A stretch of DNA of 64,000 nt, taken from assembly GCF_026745355.1 (NCBI RefSeq), contig NC_079205.1, positions 64,098,638 through 64,162,637 of the forward strand. Reading direction: 5' to 3'. The DNA comes from Beta vulgaris subsp. vulgaris (Eukaryota; Streptophyta; Magnoliopsida; Caryophyllales; Amaranthaceae). The notes beneath the pieces were generated by a model. It saw only the letters and a program-made list of their open reading frames with translations, had not been told where the DNA came from and searched no databases. Below, one piece after another: positions 45,978 to 59,273 of this stretch. Position numbers and translations under genes: made by a program. Position 1 is the first letter of the stretch, and each line of letters opens with the position of its first letter.

Positions 45978-48900
45978 TCAACTCCTAAGGAAGCTCCAAG
46001 GTCCAGTTCCTGTCCCAATTCTGCAAAAAGAAAAGATTCAATTAATAGGGGTTTACTATTACCGTCTGTATTTACTAAACACCGCCCGAAAAATACGCAC
46101 GATATACGGTTAATATGGACGGCAGTCGGCAAACAGCATTGAGGTAATAAAGATATGAAGAGCCAGTTTCCAGGAACCCAAATGACCTAATCCACAATTT
46201 ATGTTCCATTTGCTGACTATAATGTGTTCTAAAATATAACTGAGACCAATAAGATTTGGGACATAGTTTGATTTTAAGCACGACGTGAGTAATTTGTAAA
46301 ATTATACCTCCAAAACCCAGCAAACGCGCGGAGGCTCATGTAAATAGTTAGAGCCACCCATATCCCAATAAAACCATAATGAGAAGAAAGAAACATCAAA
46401 CACAAAATGCTCATAACAGCCACCATCACCTGAAAAATTAAGAAATAGGATCAGAAGTTTGTCCCAAGCTAAGTTTATATTTAAGAAAGAATGAAAATTC
46501 TTGTAAAAGAATTACCATGGAAAAGGCTGAATATGCAAAATCAGATGCTCCAAAGTTGATGCCATCAAAAACAAAGGCCAATGCATTTACTGGTTGTGTC
46601 AGAGCAACAAACTGTGGTAAAGATAACATAGTTATAATTAGCTCGACTCTCGCAACATATAAACAAATGAAAATGTATTAACCAAATATGTAGAAAAGTG
46701 CGCGTACTGGAATGCCTATGGTAATAAGGTTCAAGACATCGACATCCTTGGTAAATAATCTTGCTGCAAACTTTAAGCCGAACCCGAGCATGAAACATAA
46801 GGCCAATCCTAGAACAAATCCCAACTGCACATATAGCAGAAAATAAACAAAAATCAGATGATGATAATGAGTAATGACATAATATAGATCCTATATTCCT
46901 AATCATAGGTCATATCAGATATCTAAAGCTAATCGAGTATATACTCAGCTGGACCTGATTGGCCGGGTTATTTTAGGGTCTGGCTCGACCAAGTTACATT
47001 TCAGGCTATTTTTGGTAACAGGCCTGCTCGCACAGACGGTCATAATTTCTCTCGGTTTGGACAGGATTTTTTAGCTAAAAATGTGGTCTATCTGGGCCGA
47101 AATGGGCTGGAAATTTTTGGCCATGTCTAGTACAATATCAGCTCTAGAAATATCGAACTTGCCTGCAATACTCTGGAGGCAGTTGATGTTGCTCTCTCGA
47201 AATCATTCTTTGCAAAAGCACTTGCAAGTATTGCCTGCAAAATACGAAAAAGCACGCCTAAAACAGTGCATAACCAACCAATAAACGAACTTTACAATAC
47301 ATAAATACTTAAAAAGTGGCATATTACTAAAAAATGACAGACCGACCTGGCCAGCAACAGCAAGTCCATCAGCAAGAAGGGAAGTCGCCAACCACACTTG
47401 CAAACAGACCTGAAATGCAGCCATTTGTGTGGGCCCTAAGCGTGCTGCCATAGATGCAGCTAAGGTCACACAGAATGTCACAGCAATGACCCTCATCAAT
47501 AAAAGAAAACCTGCAAAAAAAGTAAGAAGTAAACTCTTAGCCGTATCTCCTTTAGTCCTTTTATACACTTTCATATCCTTAGGCAGGGAAAACCGGAAAA
47601 GGACATTTAAATGATCAAGTAGTATAGGCATCCCTTACCGTTTTTTAGAAACCGACCGAATTTGAGGTCCCTGATGCTCGGAGGTAGGAGATCAACTAGT
47701 TGAATAAGTCTCCAAAATAGTATGATCGAAATCAAGTACCTTTATGATCACCATAAGACGTTGGACAAATTATAACTTCTTATAATTTCTACTAATAGAA
47801 AATCAAAGATATGAATGGTCAAAGTTGTGCGCTACAGCAAACAAATTGTGTGCTAAAATTGTACGGTTGCAATTAGAAAGAAACACGGGAAGTAGCATTT
47901 AAATTAGTATATAAATAGCTGCTCTGAAAGCTTACTGTGATATAACATGGGAAATTGCTGCACCACTGACACCCAACCGAAAGACAAACATGAAAATTGG
48001 GTCAAGAATTATGTTAGTGACATCCCCTGCCACTGTGAAATTCAAGTGAAAAAAAAAAATCAAATAATGGTAATTGATCAAAGCACTCCAAAAAAAATGT
48101 CACTTGATTAAACTTGCTCATTTAAGATTCTTAAATAGGACTCACCAGTGGCATACAGAGGAGTCTTGGTATCCTTAAAACCACGGAAAATTCCTTGCAT
48201 AGCTAATGAAAGAAGAACAGCAGGTGCACCGAGTGACCTCAATGTTAAGTACCTTTTAGCTGGGGGTAGCATGGGCGAGTCCTGGTAAAGCATAATGTAG
48301 AGATTATGTAAGATAAGGGACTAACAAAGAGTGAAGAGCCTATCATGCCCTTTCTCTCCTTTCTTAAGGAAATAAGCTAACTCTAGTTTGGTTCACTAAG
48401 GGTGTGTTAGTTACTTCATCCCCATTAGTTGCTCAACTTGTTATGCAACTGAAATTTTTCACCTCATTTTCAAGGAACATTTACTCATGGTGCGTCCTCT
48501 TCACCTTAAAAAATTAATTTCAGGTAAGTTCACACCATTACTAGATGGACACCCATATAATTTAAGTTAGAATCCATAAGTTCATATAAAGGCTAATAAG
48601 TTAATATAAATTTAAGGAAATTTGTACTTACAGGTTTGACACCCATATAGTTCAATAATGGCTTTGCTAGAGAAATGAGGAAAATCGCCTGGAGAAGACC
48701 GAGAATTGCACCAATAACCAAAGCTGAAGAAGCGGATGGAATGTGCCGTTTTTGAGGCTTCGAACTTTCAACACTAAAGCTACTTGTTTTGAACTTAAAA
48801 GTACTCTCCCCTGAATGTAACAGAAAAGGCAACATACTCTAAATGTTTACAAATTGCCAATGAAGTGATGCAAACATAGTATTGTGCAATTTGGCAGGAA

Positions 48901-50607
48901 AAAAAAAACCTGATTGAGGTAATAGTTCTTTGGCTTCATTATTAGAACTTGAATTGGATTCCAAGCATTCTATCTTTTGTTGTTCAGACCCACTTCTGCC
49001 ACGGCATCTTCCTCAGCCACAAAAGAAGTAGTCACACTTACAAGAGGAAAGATTGCGATCCGAGATACTTGATTGAAAAGAGCTATGGAGACCCCAACAG
49101 CAGCAAGTTCAATAGGCCCTGCAGCCATCGCATAAAGTATCAAGCTTCCAGTCCAACAAGAAAAAAGTCTAACTAGCAGTGAATTTCATCATAGCGGACT
49201 ACATAAATATACTACATTTCAAGACAATAGGCCATTTTTCCATATATGGACATTCCAGACCACCCAATTTGTCAATCATGGCATTATTGGCACTAGACCA
49301 TTTCGGGACCATTTCGAGGTGACCATTCCCGAGGCTTAGTCATTCCGACCATGCACAATACGCAGGCTCATGTGCTTGCCATGCATGCCAGACACAAAAT
49401 CAAGGCCTAAGCACAGCTCCTGCCTTCTTGCTTTCATTCTAGACTGTTCTCGACCATGCACAATACACCGGCTCATGTGCTTGCCTTGCATGCCAGACAC
49501 AAAATCAAGGCCTAGGCACAGCCCATGGGTGCGCCATGCAGGTTCTAGCTTTCATCCTAGACTTAAAAAATCATGAATTTGCCATGCCAAAAGTTTGAGC
49601 ATCATGCCTTGCTATTTAATTACGATATAGCCATATAAGAAACCAATGCTAATCTTTTAAATATGGTTCAAAGATAAAATGCAGACTGTTGCTTTGGGTA
49701 AAGAATAAATCCTCTAGACCGTCTTCGCACATGACCCCAACCCACAGGCACAATTACAAACCAGACACCCCCAAAATCTACTATCATCATTCTAGGACAT
49801 GTATAATGCACATACTACCTCCGGACTTTTTTAGTTGCAACATTTAGTTTTGTGGCACTATTCATCTTTGTTTCTTGTTGAATTCGTTTAAATGCGAGGA
49901 TTCCAGATATCAAATTTTTATAATTTTTACTTATACTCAATAAGAGATATTAATGTCCAAAAAATCGTCTCGAAAATGTGAAAAAGCAAATGGTGCGACT
50001 GAAAAATAGAAAGGTAGTATACCATTGGTGTAAAATAATTATAGTGCATACATGATACATATTGGAAGCAAATAATTTACCTATTTGGCCAATAAAAGCT
50101 GTGTCAACAAGAGAAGCAATAGGATCAGCTGTCAAAGCCAGTGCAGCAGGAAGTGCAATCTGTGCTATTTCCTGTCCAAGCTCATCCATCTTGAACACCA
50201 ACCTATTTTACATACATAATGTCATAACATAAGTAACATACTAACATGCATGCTTTTAGTTTTCTTTTTCTCATTTTATAAACACAATTCTCCATTTTAT
50301 TCATCAAATAAAGAAAAATCATACTTTTACTTCATTTAGCTCCACAAAAACAATTTAATCAAACCTAGTAAACAATACTTCCTCCGTTCCATAATAAGCG
50401 AAACACTTCTCTAAAAAAGCTCTTCCATATAAAAGAGAGAAGTGTTTCACTTATTATCGAACACAGGAAGTATTTGACACCCAAAAAAACCCACCAAAAA
50501 ACATGAGAAGGGTAAAAAGGGAAATTGTACCTGGCATTTTTGAAGAAGATGAAGAGAGGAATTTTGCTCTTTGTGTATGGAAAACATAATCCATCTTCCT
50601 CTACCAT
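45978..50607 (-). CDS. DTX42: MATE-family transporter, citrate-exporter (DTX42/FRD3) type, 13 exons
   Basis: Exons read on the minus strand: 50531-50607, 50081-50202, 48910-49118, 48632-48810, 48146-48281, 47936-48032, 47639-47739, 47347-47510, 47163-47234, 46708-46824, 46516-46611, 46308-46429, 45978-46020. They join to about 511 aa. MDELGQEIAQIALPAALALT, ADPIASLVDTAFIGQI, FPLVSVTTSFVAEEDA, VAGDVTNIILDPIFMFVF and FVALTQPVNALAFVFDGINF are the plant root citrate MATE signature, including a long variable loop between helices 2 and 3. The family exports citrate across the plasma membrane for iron loading or aluminium detoxification. All introns are GT-AG except the one after exon 9, which uses GC. 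Exon 3 is one base short: EEDAVAEV and GSEQQKIECLES are in different frames, so one indel is implied. Introns carry MITEs and tandem repeats. Confidence 0.88.
49350..49560. repeat. Two-unit repeat, about 105 bp, in the MATE intron
   Basis: CATGCACAATAC, GGCTCATGTGCTTGCC and GCCAGACACAAAATCAAGGC occur twice in the same order. Intron sequence between exons 2 and 3. Confidence 0.85.
49815..50017. mobile_element. Stowaway-type MITE in the MATE intron
   Basis: CTACCTCCGGACTTTTTTAG at the left and GACTGAAAAATAGAAAGGTAG at the right (inner bases shared), TA-flanked. Degenerate arms. Confidence 0.6.
50378..50470. mobile_element. Short Stowaway MITE in MATE intron 1
   Basis: CTTCCTCCGTTCCATAATAA and TTATTATCGAACACAGGAAG, TA-flanked, 93 bp. 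It lies inside the first intron, 61 bp from the exon 1 donor. Confidence 0.85.
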
Positions 50608-50644
50608 GATTGATGACTTAGAACAAGTGAAGCCTTCTAATACT

Positions 50645-50657
50645 CTTTTATATATAT
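50645..50657 (-). promoter_or_regulatory. Putative TATA box of the MATE gene
   Basis: ATATATATAAAAG on the minus strand, 38-50 nt upstream of the first ATG. If used, the 5' leader would be very short. Confidence 0.45.
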
Positions 50658-50659
50658 TT

Positions 50660-52884
50660 TTCTTTCAAATGTTACTTTCACAAAATTATTAACTCATTAA
50701 TTCAGTGATGCCAAAATCAAATTCCCATATTAGTTCTATTCAAGGAAAATGCTTATATTATACGCCTTACAAAAATAGAATCCAAACAGATACTCCATCA
50801 TAAATTTACCTGAAAACAAAATAAAACAAAAAAAAAACTTACAAGTTTTTTTATTCAAGAAAAACTTACTATTACACTGAATTAATTATAGTGGAGTTTT
50901 ATGTATGAATGAAGAGAAATCCAAACGCCAAAACTTCTTCCAGAAAAACAGAAATGGTGTAATAATTGGAGGAAAAAGGTGACTAGTAGTTTAGCTTTTT
51001 AAAGGATAAAAATTTTTGTAACAGAAAGTTGAAATTTTTCTGAAAAATATTAACCAAGAAAATACTAAACTGTTCATCAAAAAATGTTATGGTCCATATA
51101 GAAGAAAATTTGGAGAAAAATGAGTAACTTTCACTATCATTTGTTAAGAAAAGGAGGAGAAAAAGAGAAGAATTTATGGTGAGTAAAAGATGCTTCCTTT
51201 CTCCCTTAATCAATTGGTCAGAAGTTCGATCATTAATCTTTGAAAATAGAAAGATATTATTGATTAGTCCTTTATTTTTAAATAGAACATTGAATTAAGT
51301 AGATTAGTCATTATTATCGACGGCGAATACTTTCATGATTAAAAATAAAACCCTTTCTTGAAAAAGAAAAGAAAAGGAAACCACATTTTTGAGAATGGAA
51401 AGATATTGTTGACTAGTCCTTTATTTTTAAGTAAAGTATATGAGTCGAGGAGATTAGTCATTGCTATCAACGGTGGATTCTTCGATGGTTTTTAACCCTT
51501 ACTTGAAAAAGAAAGAAAAGGAAACGATAACAGATTGAAGACATTTGGACTTGTCACTCATGAAGGTTACGTTGACGGGTGTCTTTCTATATTCCAAATT
51601 CCATTCACTGAATTATGTTTGTGGAAAAAATTTCTTATCTTGTTAAGAAACGGTGATGCCATAAATGATAAATCAATACATGCACATGAGTATATGAGGT
51701 GTTTTTTTCCTCTAAAATGATAAGAGAAAGATGTTGTTAGATCGAAATTTGTTATAGTAGGTATAATCAGGCCAGCTTCTTATGTCAAGTCAATTGATAG
51801 GAATCAAACTTGTGATGTCAAAAATAATTTTTCCGTCTTTTTTACTTATAATGTTTGGATTTGCATAAGAACTAAAAAAAGGAAATAAATAAATAAAAAG
51901 AGATAACGAGATTCATGTATAAGAAGAGAAAAAAAGAGATACATATTGCTAGACTAGAGATGGAACATTGCAAGTAATAGAGAATCGTCAAAAGTAAAAG
52001 ATGTCGCAAGAATTGTCAAAAGTGAAAAAAGTTGCAAGTTTTTTTTTCCGATACAACTAATAGTAATATTGAAGTTTTTAAAAGCTTTAAAAGATTAAAT
52101 TTTTATAATTAAATTTTTATAACGGCTCGTATTTCCTTTACAATTAGCATTTAGATAATTGTTAGAGCTTTCTCCTTTTTATATCTTTATGTACATGTTG
52201 AAGGGATGGTACATTTAGGATGGAAAAAACTTTGTCTACTGACAGGGTAATCTACCCGCTAGAGATAGACATCAATAATAAGTGGAGTCCAACTTAACAG
52301 AATTATTTATTTTTTAATTGTCTTTTATAATGAATAGTCTACCCAGTGAATCGATGTAGCAATCTCCATTTAGGATTACTTTGTCCTCTTCCAATTTGTA
52401 AATGAGCAAAAAAAAAAAGCTTAATAGCTTTTGATATATTATAAGCAAGATACATATGAGTGTATTAATCAAAATAATACTAATTTCCAAGATTATGATA
52501 ACCTTATTTGTAATACATCTCTGTTCTCGTTACATTTGTAAGAACAAAAAAAAAAAAAGAGAAGAAAATAAGAATCCCAGTAATGATGTTAAGGATTCCA
52601 AAATGCAGTTGAAGTTGATAAATCTTTTCTAGCATAGTAGCATATATGATAGACTAACAATTTTCTTTAAGTTGGTAGCCCAATTGATCTTCCCAAACAC
52701 GTAACACTCCCAACAAAATGTTTGAAAGAAGCAAAAAAAAGGTATGAAAAATGTCAAGAGAATTGTCATTTAGCAGGAATATGTTGTTTGATGCTTATCA
52801 GTTGAACTAAAATTTTTTCCAACCATATAAGAGAAATTACTCGTAGAACGCAACAAAGTACTACTACACAGTGCGCAAATATTA
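50660..52884. other. Intergenic, no gene seen
   Basis: AT-rich. A partly repeated phrase (AAAGATATTATTGATTAGTC at 51250 and AAAGATATTGTTGACTAGTC at 51399, each followed by CTTTATTTTTAA) suggests an old duplication. No coding exon or RNA gene recognised. Confidence 0.5.
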
Positions 52885-53175
52885 TTTGTCAAGTAAGGTC
52901 CTATTCTTTTGGATTGAGAGAAGCTGAAATAAACTGAACTGAATGAAATGAACTGTAGAGAGAAACTGAACTCAAATATTGTTTGTCAAGTAAGGTCTCG
53001 TTCTTTTAGATTGAGAGAAGCTGAAATAAACTGAACTGAATGAAATGAACTGTAGAGAGAAACTGAACTCAAATATTGTTTGTCAAGTAAGGTCTCGTTC
53101 TTTTAGATTGAGAGAAGCTGAAATAAACTGAACTGCATAAATAAACTGAACTGTAGAAAGAAACTGAACTGCATA
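52885..53175. repeat. Three-unit 97-bp tandem repeat with CTGAACTGAA words
   Basis: TTTGTCAAGTAAGG recurs at 52885, 52982 and 53079. Each unit holds TTGAGAGAAGCTGAAATAAA and CTGAACTG words. GGTCCTATTCTTTT at the start resembles the Tourist end GGGCCTGTTCTC at 15294, whose interior uses the complementary TTCAG word, so this may be an amplified piece of that family. Confidence 0.88.
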
Positions 53176-53516
53176 ATTCACTATCACCACGACAGTTTTA
53201 TACACTGAAGTGTAAATAATAATAGTTGCGTAATACTTGAAAAAACAGAGAACTGCTAACTAATGAGATGTGATGTGGAGATAGAAAATGTTAAAGAGGA
53301 GAGAATCATATTCCAAGTTGATAAATACAATCATCTTTTTTTTCGAAGTTAAACATAAGACAACTCTCTCAAGTTTTTAAACGGTTACCCACTTTTTGTA
53401 GGTGGGCGATAATCGATATGATCATCTTTTTTTAATTATTAGAATTACCACAACTATATGAACATACCGTCTTCCTCTGTAAACTGAAAAATGGCGAAAA
53501 TAGGTAAAAGAAAATA

Positions 53517-53606
53517 CTACCTCCGTTTCATATTATTTGCACCGATTAGACATTTTCTACTCGCACTTTACGTCAAATCGTTGCAAATAATATGAAACGG
53601 AGGTGG
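53517..53606. mobile_element. Short Stowaway MITE
   Basis: CTACCTCCGTTTCATATTAT and ATAATATGAAACGGAGGTGG, TA-flanked, 90 bp, almost perfect hairpin. Confidence 0.9.
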
Positions 53607-53608
53607 TA

Positions 53609-54157
53609 TTAATGAAAGCATATATATCGAATCCTAATAGTTCCATCAGCATCAGAAACCCAATTGCCAAAACAAAAAGGCATAAAAAATCCTTGACCTG
53701 TATGACTGACATACCATACATTCTTCAAATTTGAGCAACTGATGGTCCCACTGTGAAATAAACTAACTGGGGAAGGTCCTTTGGATCTCACTTTCTACAA
53801 ATTTCAACGTCAACTTCACAAATAAATCAAGATAGTTAGGTTAATGGTGTAAAATTTCCTTGGGTAGGAGCCTCAGAAACAGCTTCCCATTGATACAACG
53901 CCATTACAGCAGCCAGGAAACAAAACCTTAGGTCTGTAAGGATCGTTATCTTCCAAGACGACGGAAATGAGAATGAGACATCTAGCCCATACGATCTTAT
54001 ATGAGACGGTTTTACAATAACTTCTTATTAGGAAATTGGTTAGAAGATAGAGTCCGAGTAACCTTATTATGTCGATGCTCACAATCACACCTAACTTGCC
54101 ATGACATAAAGAATGGACAAACCATACCTCTAAAGCTGAATGCATCTCAATTCTCAA
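53609..54157 (-). pseudogene. Possible F-box-associated domain relic
   Basis: Minus-strand fragments NDPYRPKVLFPGCCNGVVSM (about 53890-53950) and GNWVSDADGTI (about 53640) resemble the SCNGLVCL core and later segments of plant F-box-associated domains. They are separated by frame changes. A similar DPYGLKFP phrase occurs near 54930. There is no F-box and no intact frame. The call is tentative. Confidence 0.3.
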
Positions 54158-55605
54158 ATACTGAAGTTTCCCTATAGATCACAAAGATATATAATATCAT
54201 GATTAACTATAACTAAGCTTGATTAATAGCTGGGTATGAGGGTAGGCTCGAGTGAAAAGCACGCTTATTAAAGTCTTTAATGTACAAAGGCTTTTATAGA
54301 CATATTCAATATAGACTCGTCTCCTTCTCCATTCTTATTCTTTGCTCTGTTATCAACACGCTAACGATGTGCAACCATCACAGCCTATTAACAATGTAAC
54401 TAGTTATTGTCCTGCACCATCCGCCCATATCAGGTCTACCTATTACCCAAATGCTTCTGATGTGACCCGCTTTTGACGGGATAAACGGGTCAGATATATG
54501 CAACCTTAGTATGTAACAATACTGAGAACCCTGGATTCTTCAAGTTGTTTGAACCAATTGAAGGGTATCCTCTCTAATCATACACTGTCCTCTTCTTAGC
54601 TTCCAGAAGTTACAAGCACAAAAAAACAGAACATAAAAAAGCAGAGATCCAAAATGGCAGCAACTTGTGGTCCACATAGGATCTCAAAAACCTTGTTCAC
54701 CACTAGTCAGATGTGCCTGTTCACTGAGTTCCTATAATATGTATGGTCCATCTAATTTTTTTGCGTACATGATTTTACTTCAAACTATGTGATGTTTACA
54801 CAACATCCCACTTATCAACAACCAAAGGCATAAGCAGAGCCACAAGTAATCTGCTTTTGATATCCCTAAGGTCAAAGTGGGTTCTCACATGTACAATCAA
54901 GATCAATGGAAATTTTAAGCCATAAGGGTCACTATCCCTGGGATTGGATTCCAAGTCCAATCGAGTTCTTTGTTCCACCATTATCCTCCTACTTAGTGGT
55001 CGTTTGGTTGAATTCAAGAAGTGTAACTTCCTAAGATCAAAGATATTACTTGAAAAGCATAAAAGTTGTTTGGTTGAGTATGTAGATACTCTCGTGGGAA
55101 GTTCCACCTACTCCAACTAAAATCCGTAATACCCCTATATACCCGAAGAAATATGCAAAAACAGTCCCGGGATTTGAACTAAAAAGTCGGATCCATAGGA
55201 GTATTTTATCATTGCTCTCTGTACAAGATACGTCATCATATGGACCAGAAAATAAGCACAGAAATGGAAATCCCACTATTTCAGTAATAAAATTTGTGGA
55301 CTTCTCCACTGTTTTGTACAAGAAATCAGGATCAAAATATATATATCTGATTACCCAAATAATCAGTTTGTCAGGAACTAAAGCAATTCTCAAGGCAGTA
55401 CAACACATTTAGACTATAAGCTTTCTCTTTTGCTCTTTATATTTCATTGTCTGTTCATTTCGCGAAGACAAGAGAAGAAAATAAATTTACTGTGATCAAC
55501 GAATCATAAACAAAATTTCAGAGGCTACCTCTTGAAGTTTGTATAGTAAGAAGTAATTGCCAGAACTACTGAATTGCAAGGTCAACAAATTCTACGAGCA
55601 CCTGA

Positions 55606-58600
55606 TCACCACAATCCGAGGGCCTTCCACCAAATGCCTCCAACTCCGAGCCAGATTATGATGTTGACAACTGAGACTAGGAAACCATATCCCCACCATT
55701 GGGGTAGGGGAACATAATTAGCACCATAGAAAACTGGGGCTGATCCAATACCGTAGTGGGTAAGGCCACCCATAAGGTTGGAGAGGAATGAGAGAACTAT
55801 GGCTGCTAAAAATGGTGGAGTCCCGAGTGCACCAGCAACTGATAGGAAGGCTGTGAACATGGCACCTATATGTGCAGCTCCACTTGCAAAGAAGTAATGG
55901 AGTAAAAGTAAAGAAGAACAAGAATGCCAAAGGACATCTGCCATGAAAGACCTAAACCACCAACAACCTGCAAATAAGAACAATTGTCAGGGTTATGTTG
56001 TGTGTCACAAAATTCTAATTAGTAATATAGCACTTATCCCATGTAGGCCTCCGTAATAATAATATAGTAAACAAAGCGCAATTAGGAACTTCACTTGAAT
56101 CAACCGTGTGGAGTATGGACTCCATTGGTTATTAAATATTAGGCCACATCTCTGTTCTGGGATGTCCCAAGATAATCGACCAGTTACTAAATTTAGCAAT
56201 GGAAACTTTTAATTTGCCCATTTATCCTCAATGACACATTTAGCTATAACTCTAATGAACGAATCCTTGTGGATGGTATGGTCTAAAAATATATAGAGAA
56301 TTAATAATTCTTGTATCTTTGTTGCTTCTTCAGCAAAATGACCTCAATCAACTATCACCTATTAGATACTGTAAAATTTAAAAAAAATAAAAAAAATCTT
56401 CAACGAGATGCAGAACATCATCATAAATAGTAGATTACAATCCTCAATAAGCATATTTACACTTCAAATCAGATGTTTCATAAGCCGCTAGCACACATGT
56501 TAAGAAATGACCGTTCCAATCTGACAATCATACTGTTGTAGCTAAGAAAAGAGAAAATAGCCAGAGGAGAAGGATAGAAACACTGACCTTAACTACAGTT
56601 GCACTGAACCAGGAAATGAGTCCGTACTTGTTGAGATAACCAGCCATGGCAATAAGTGCAGCAAACCATGTAAGGGTATCCCAAGCAACTGATTCAGCTA
56701 AGCACTCTTTCCAGGTGACAACCCCAGTTATGAGGAGCACTGATAATCCAAGAATAGCAGCAGTGACTGCATCAATATTCAAAACTCCTCCAAAAACCCA
56801 CAGTCCTACCTGATGATTACATCACAAGGGAAGCAGCATATTAGTATTGCACGACATGGTAACTGCACGTTACAGAAGGAAATGCACAAAAAGTACACAT
56901 TGAAGATTGTAAATAATGGAGAATCAACTCTAGTAAAAGTATAAAAGTTATCACACTCTAAAGACCTTGAAGATGCACTTGCACTGACTATAAAATGCAT
57001 GACGACTACTGTAGAGTTGCTCAATCAAGCTTCATATTCAATCAGACATACAAAATTCTGAAGCAAATACCAATTAGTACGCAGTATACATAAACTCGTT
57101 ATAAGATGACCCTAATCGTCAGATACTCAACCTGACACATATGCTAAAAGTGGAGTAGCAAAACATACTTCTTTCTCAATAAAGCTAAACAGAAATCATC
57201 AGTATTGTGTTTTTTTGGTACACTATATATCACCTTCGGCTCCACAGAGTTTGAAAAGGTCTCATATCACCATCAAGATTAAGAGTCAGACAACCAAACA
57301 ATTCACATATTCAAAGGATGACTGAGGTATGATTGATTAATAAATTATAGTTACTATCTTATGCATCCTCAGCATTTGCAAGCAAAACCAACATCCCATG
57401 CAGAGGTAAGCAATTCTAATTTTCGAATAAAATGGCAAGCAAACGGGTTATATAGTAGTATAATCTATTGATTTGTGCACTGATATAACATCCAATTCAA
57501 GTAAAAAAACTACGACTCTAGGCTAATTTTGTCGAGATTTGCAGACTGGGATCAACTTCTTGTGCAACTCGGGGGCAGACCATTTCACCAAAACCAAATC
57601 CTAGTGAATTCTATCCTGGCACATCTACTTCAATTCAATCAAACAAACAATAATAAGTCTAAATATCATCAAATTTCACAAACTAAAACCAACAGCTACT
57701 TCAATTCAATCAAACAAACAATAATTCAAGTCTAAATATCATCAAATTTCACAAACTAAAACCAACAGCTACTTCAATTCAATCAAACAAACAATAATTC
57801 AAGTCTAAATATCATCAAATTTCACAAACTAAAACCAACAGCTACTTCAATTCAATCAAACAAACAATAATTCAAGTCTAAATATCATCAAATCTCACAA
57901 ACTAAAACCAACAGCTACTTCAATTCAATCAAACAAACAATAATTCAATTCCAAAACACCATCAACTTTCACAAACTAAAACCAATATCTGCTTCAATTC
58001 AATCAAACAAACAATAATTCAATCAAACAAACAATAATTCAATTCTAAAACACCACCAACTTCCACAAACTAAAACCAACATCCATCAAATGCAAACTAA
58101 ATCACCAACAACAACAACAACAACATCAAACACACACACACACATTAAAAAAAAAAACCAATCAAACAATTATACCGTGAGAAGCAAAGTAATTGCCATA
58201 ATAATCTCATTCTTGCTCATAGGACCCATCAAATCCAACTTCTCCTTCGCCAATCGCGGTGCATCAGGACTACTCTTAATCTGAGGAGGATAAACCACAT
58301 ACAAAAGCAAAGGAACAACAATCAAAGAAACCAATCCAGGAACAATAGCAGCTTTAGCCCAATCCATCCATCCAATAACTTGACCAATAGTATTAAATGT
58401 CAAATTAGCACTCAATGGATTAGCAGCCATAGCAGTTAAAAACATAGAACTCGAAATAACTGAAGTTTGAAAACAAGTAATCATCAACCAAGCACCCAAT
58501 TTCCTTTCACTTCCATCACCTACATTGCTCCCACAAGCAACACACAGTGATTTAACCAAAGGCAGAAAAATTCCACCTGCTCGCGCCGAAACAGATGGTA

Positions 58601-59273
58601 TAGCAGGTGCTAATAATGCCTCACTAAACACAAGACTATACCCTAAACCAAGTGATGAACTACCAAATAACTTAACAAATTGATAAGCCACTCTATTTCC
58701 TAAACCTGTTTTAATAAACCCTCTTGCAAAGAAGAATGCTAGAGCAATAAGCCATGGAATTGGGTCTCCAAATGCGGAGAATGCGGCCGAAAATGGCAGG
58801 GTTTTTGTTACCACTGATGCTCCTAAACCCATTAATGCTACTGCACCTAATGGAAGTGGTTGTGTTATTATTCCAACGATTGTTGATAGGAATATTGCTA
58901 GAAGTTGCCATGCTTGTTTTGTTACACCTTCTGGTGTTGGGATTAACCATATAATTACTCCGGTTATAATTGATGCTAGTAAGGGTTTTATTGCTGCTCC
59001 TTGTCCTTGAGGTGGTGGTGATGATGTTGTTGATGGTGATGGTGATGATGATGATGAAATGGGTTTGAGTTTGAAGGATGATGATGATGATGAGAGGAGA
59101 GATGGAGGAGAGAGAAAGTGTTTTTGAGAAATGGGTTTTGGAGAGTTGGATCTGAGAGAAGGAAAAGAAATGGAAGGGTGAGATTTGATGGATGAAATTG
59201 AGATGGGTTTGAGAGATCTGAAGGAGAGAGAAGAAGTTGGAGGAGAGGTTAAACTCAGAGCCATTGACGCCAT
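55606..59273 (-). CDS. DIT1: Plastid 2-oxoglutarate/malate translocator (DiT1)
   Basis: Three exons: 58176-59273, 56588-56809 and 55606-55967, about 560 aa. Residues 1-89 are Ser/Pro-rich with few acidic residues, a chloroplast transit peptide. The mature part starts near QGQGAAIKPLL. LAIFLSTIVGIITQPLPLGA, FSAFGDPIPWLIALAFFFAR, GFIKTGLGNRVAYQ, VTAAILGLSVLLITGVVTWK and GGLTHYGIGSAP identify the DASS (SLC13-like) family and the DiT1 branch, about 12 membrane helices in the inner envelope. It exchanges stromal malate for cytosolic 2-oxoglutarate, supplying carbon skeletons for ammonia assimilation and photorespiratory recycling together with DiT2. Exon 3 lacks one base near 55900: the frame must change between VLLYFYS and HYFFASGAAHIG. 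The length and conservation otherwise match an intact gene. Confidence 0.95.
57628..58080. repeat. Six-unit 73-bp tandem array in DiT1 intron 1
   Basis: CTTCAATTCAATCAAACAAA begins at 57628, 57699, 57772, 57845, 57918 and 57992 (period 71-74), each followed by ATCATCAAATTTCACAAAC-like text and ACTAAAACCAACA. The array ends about 95 bp before exon 1. CA and CAA runs follow. Confidence 0.92.

Noticed and set aside
57529..57735. 68-aa Asn/Gln-rich ORF
   Set aside because: It is produced by the 73-bp tandem array in DiT1 intron 1.
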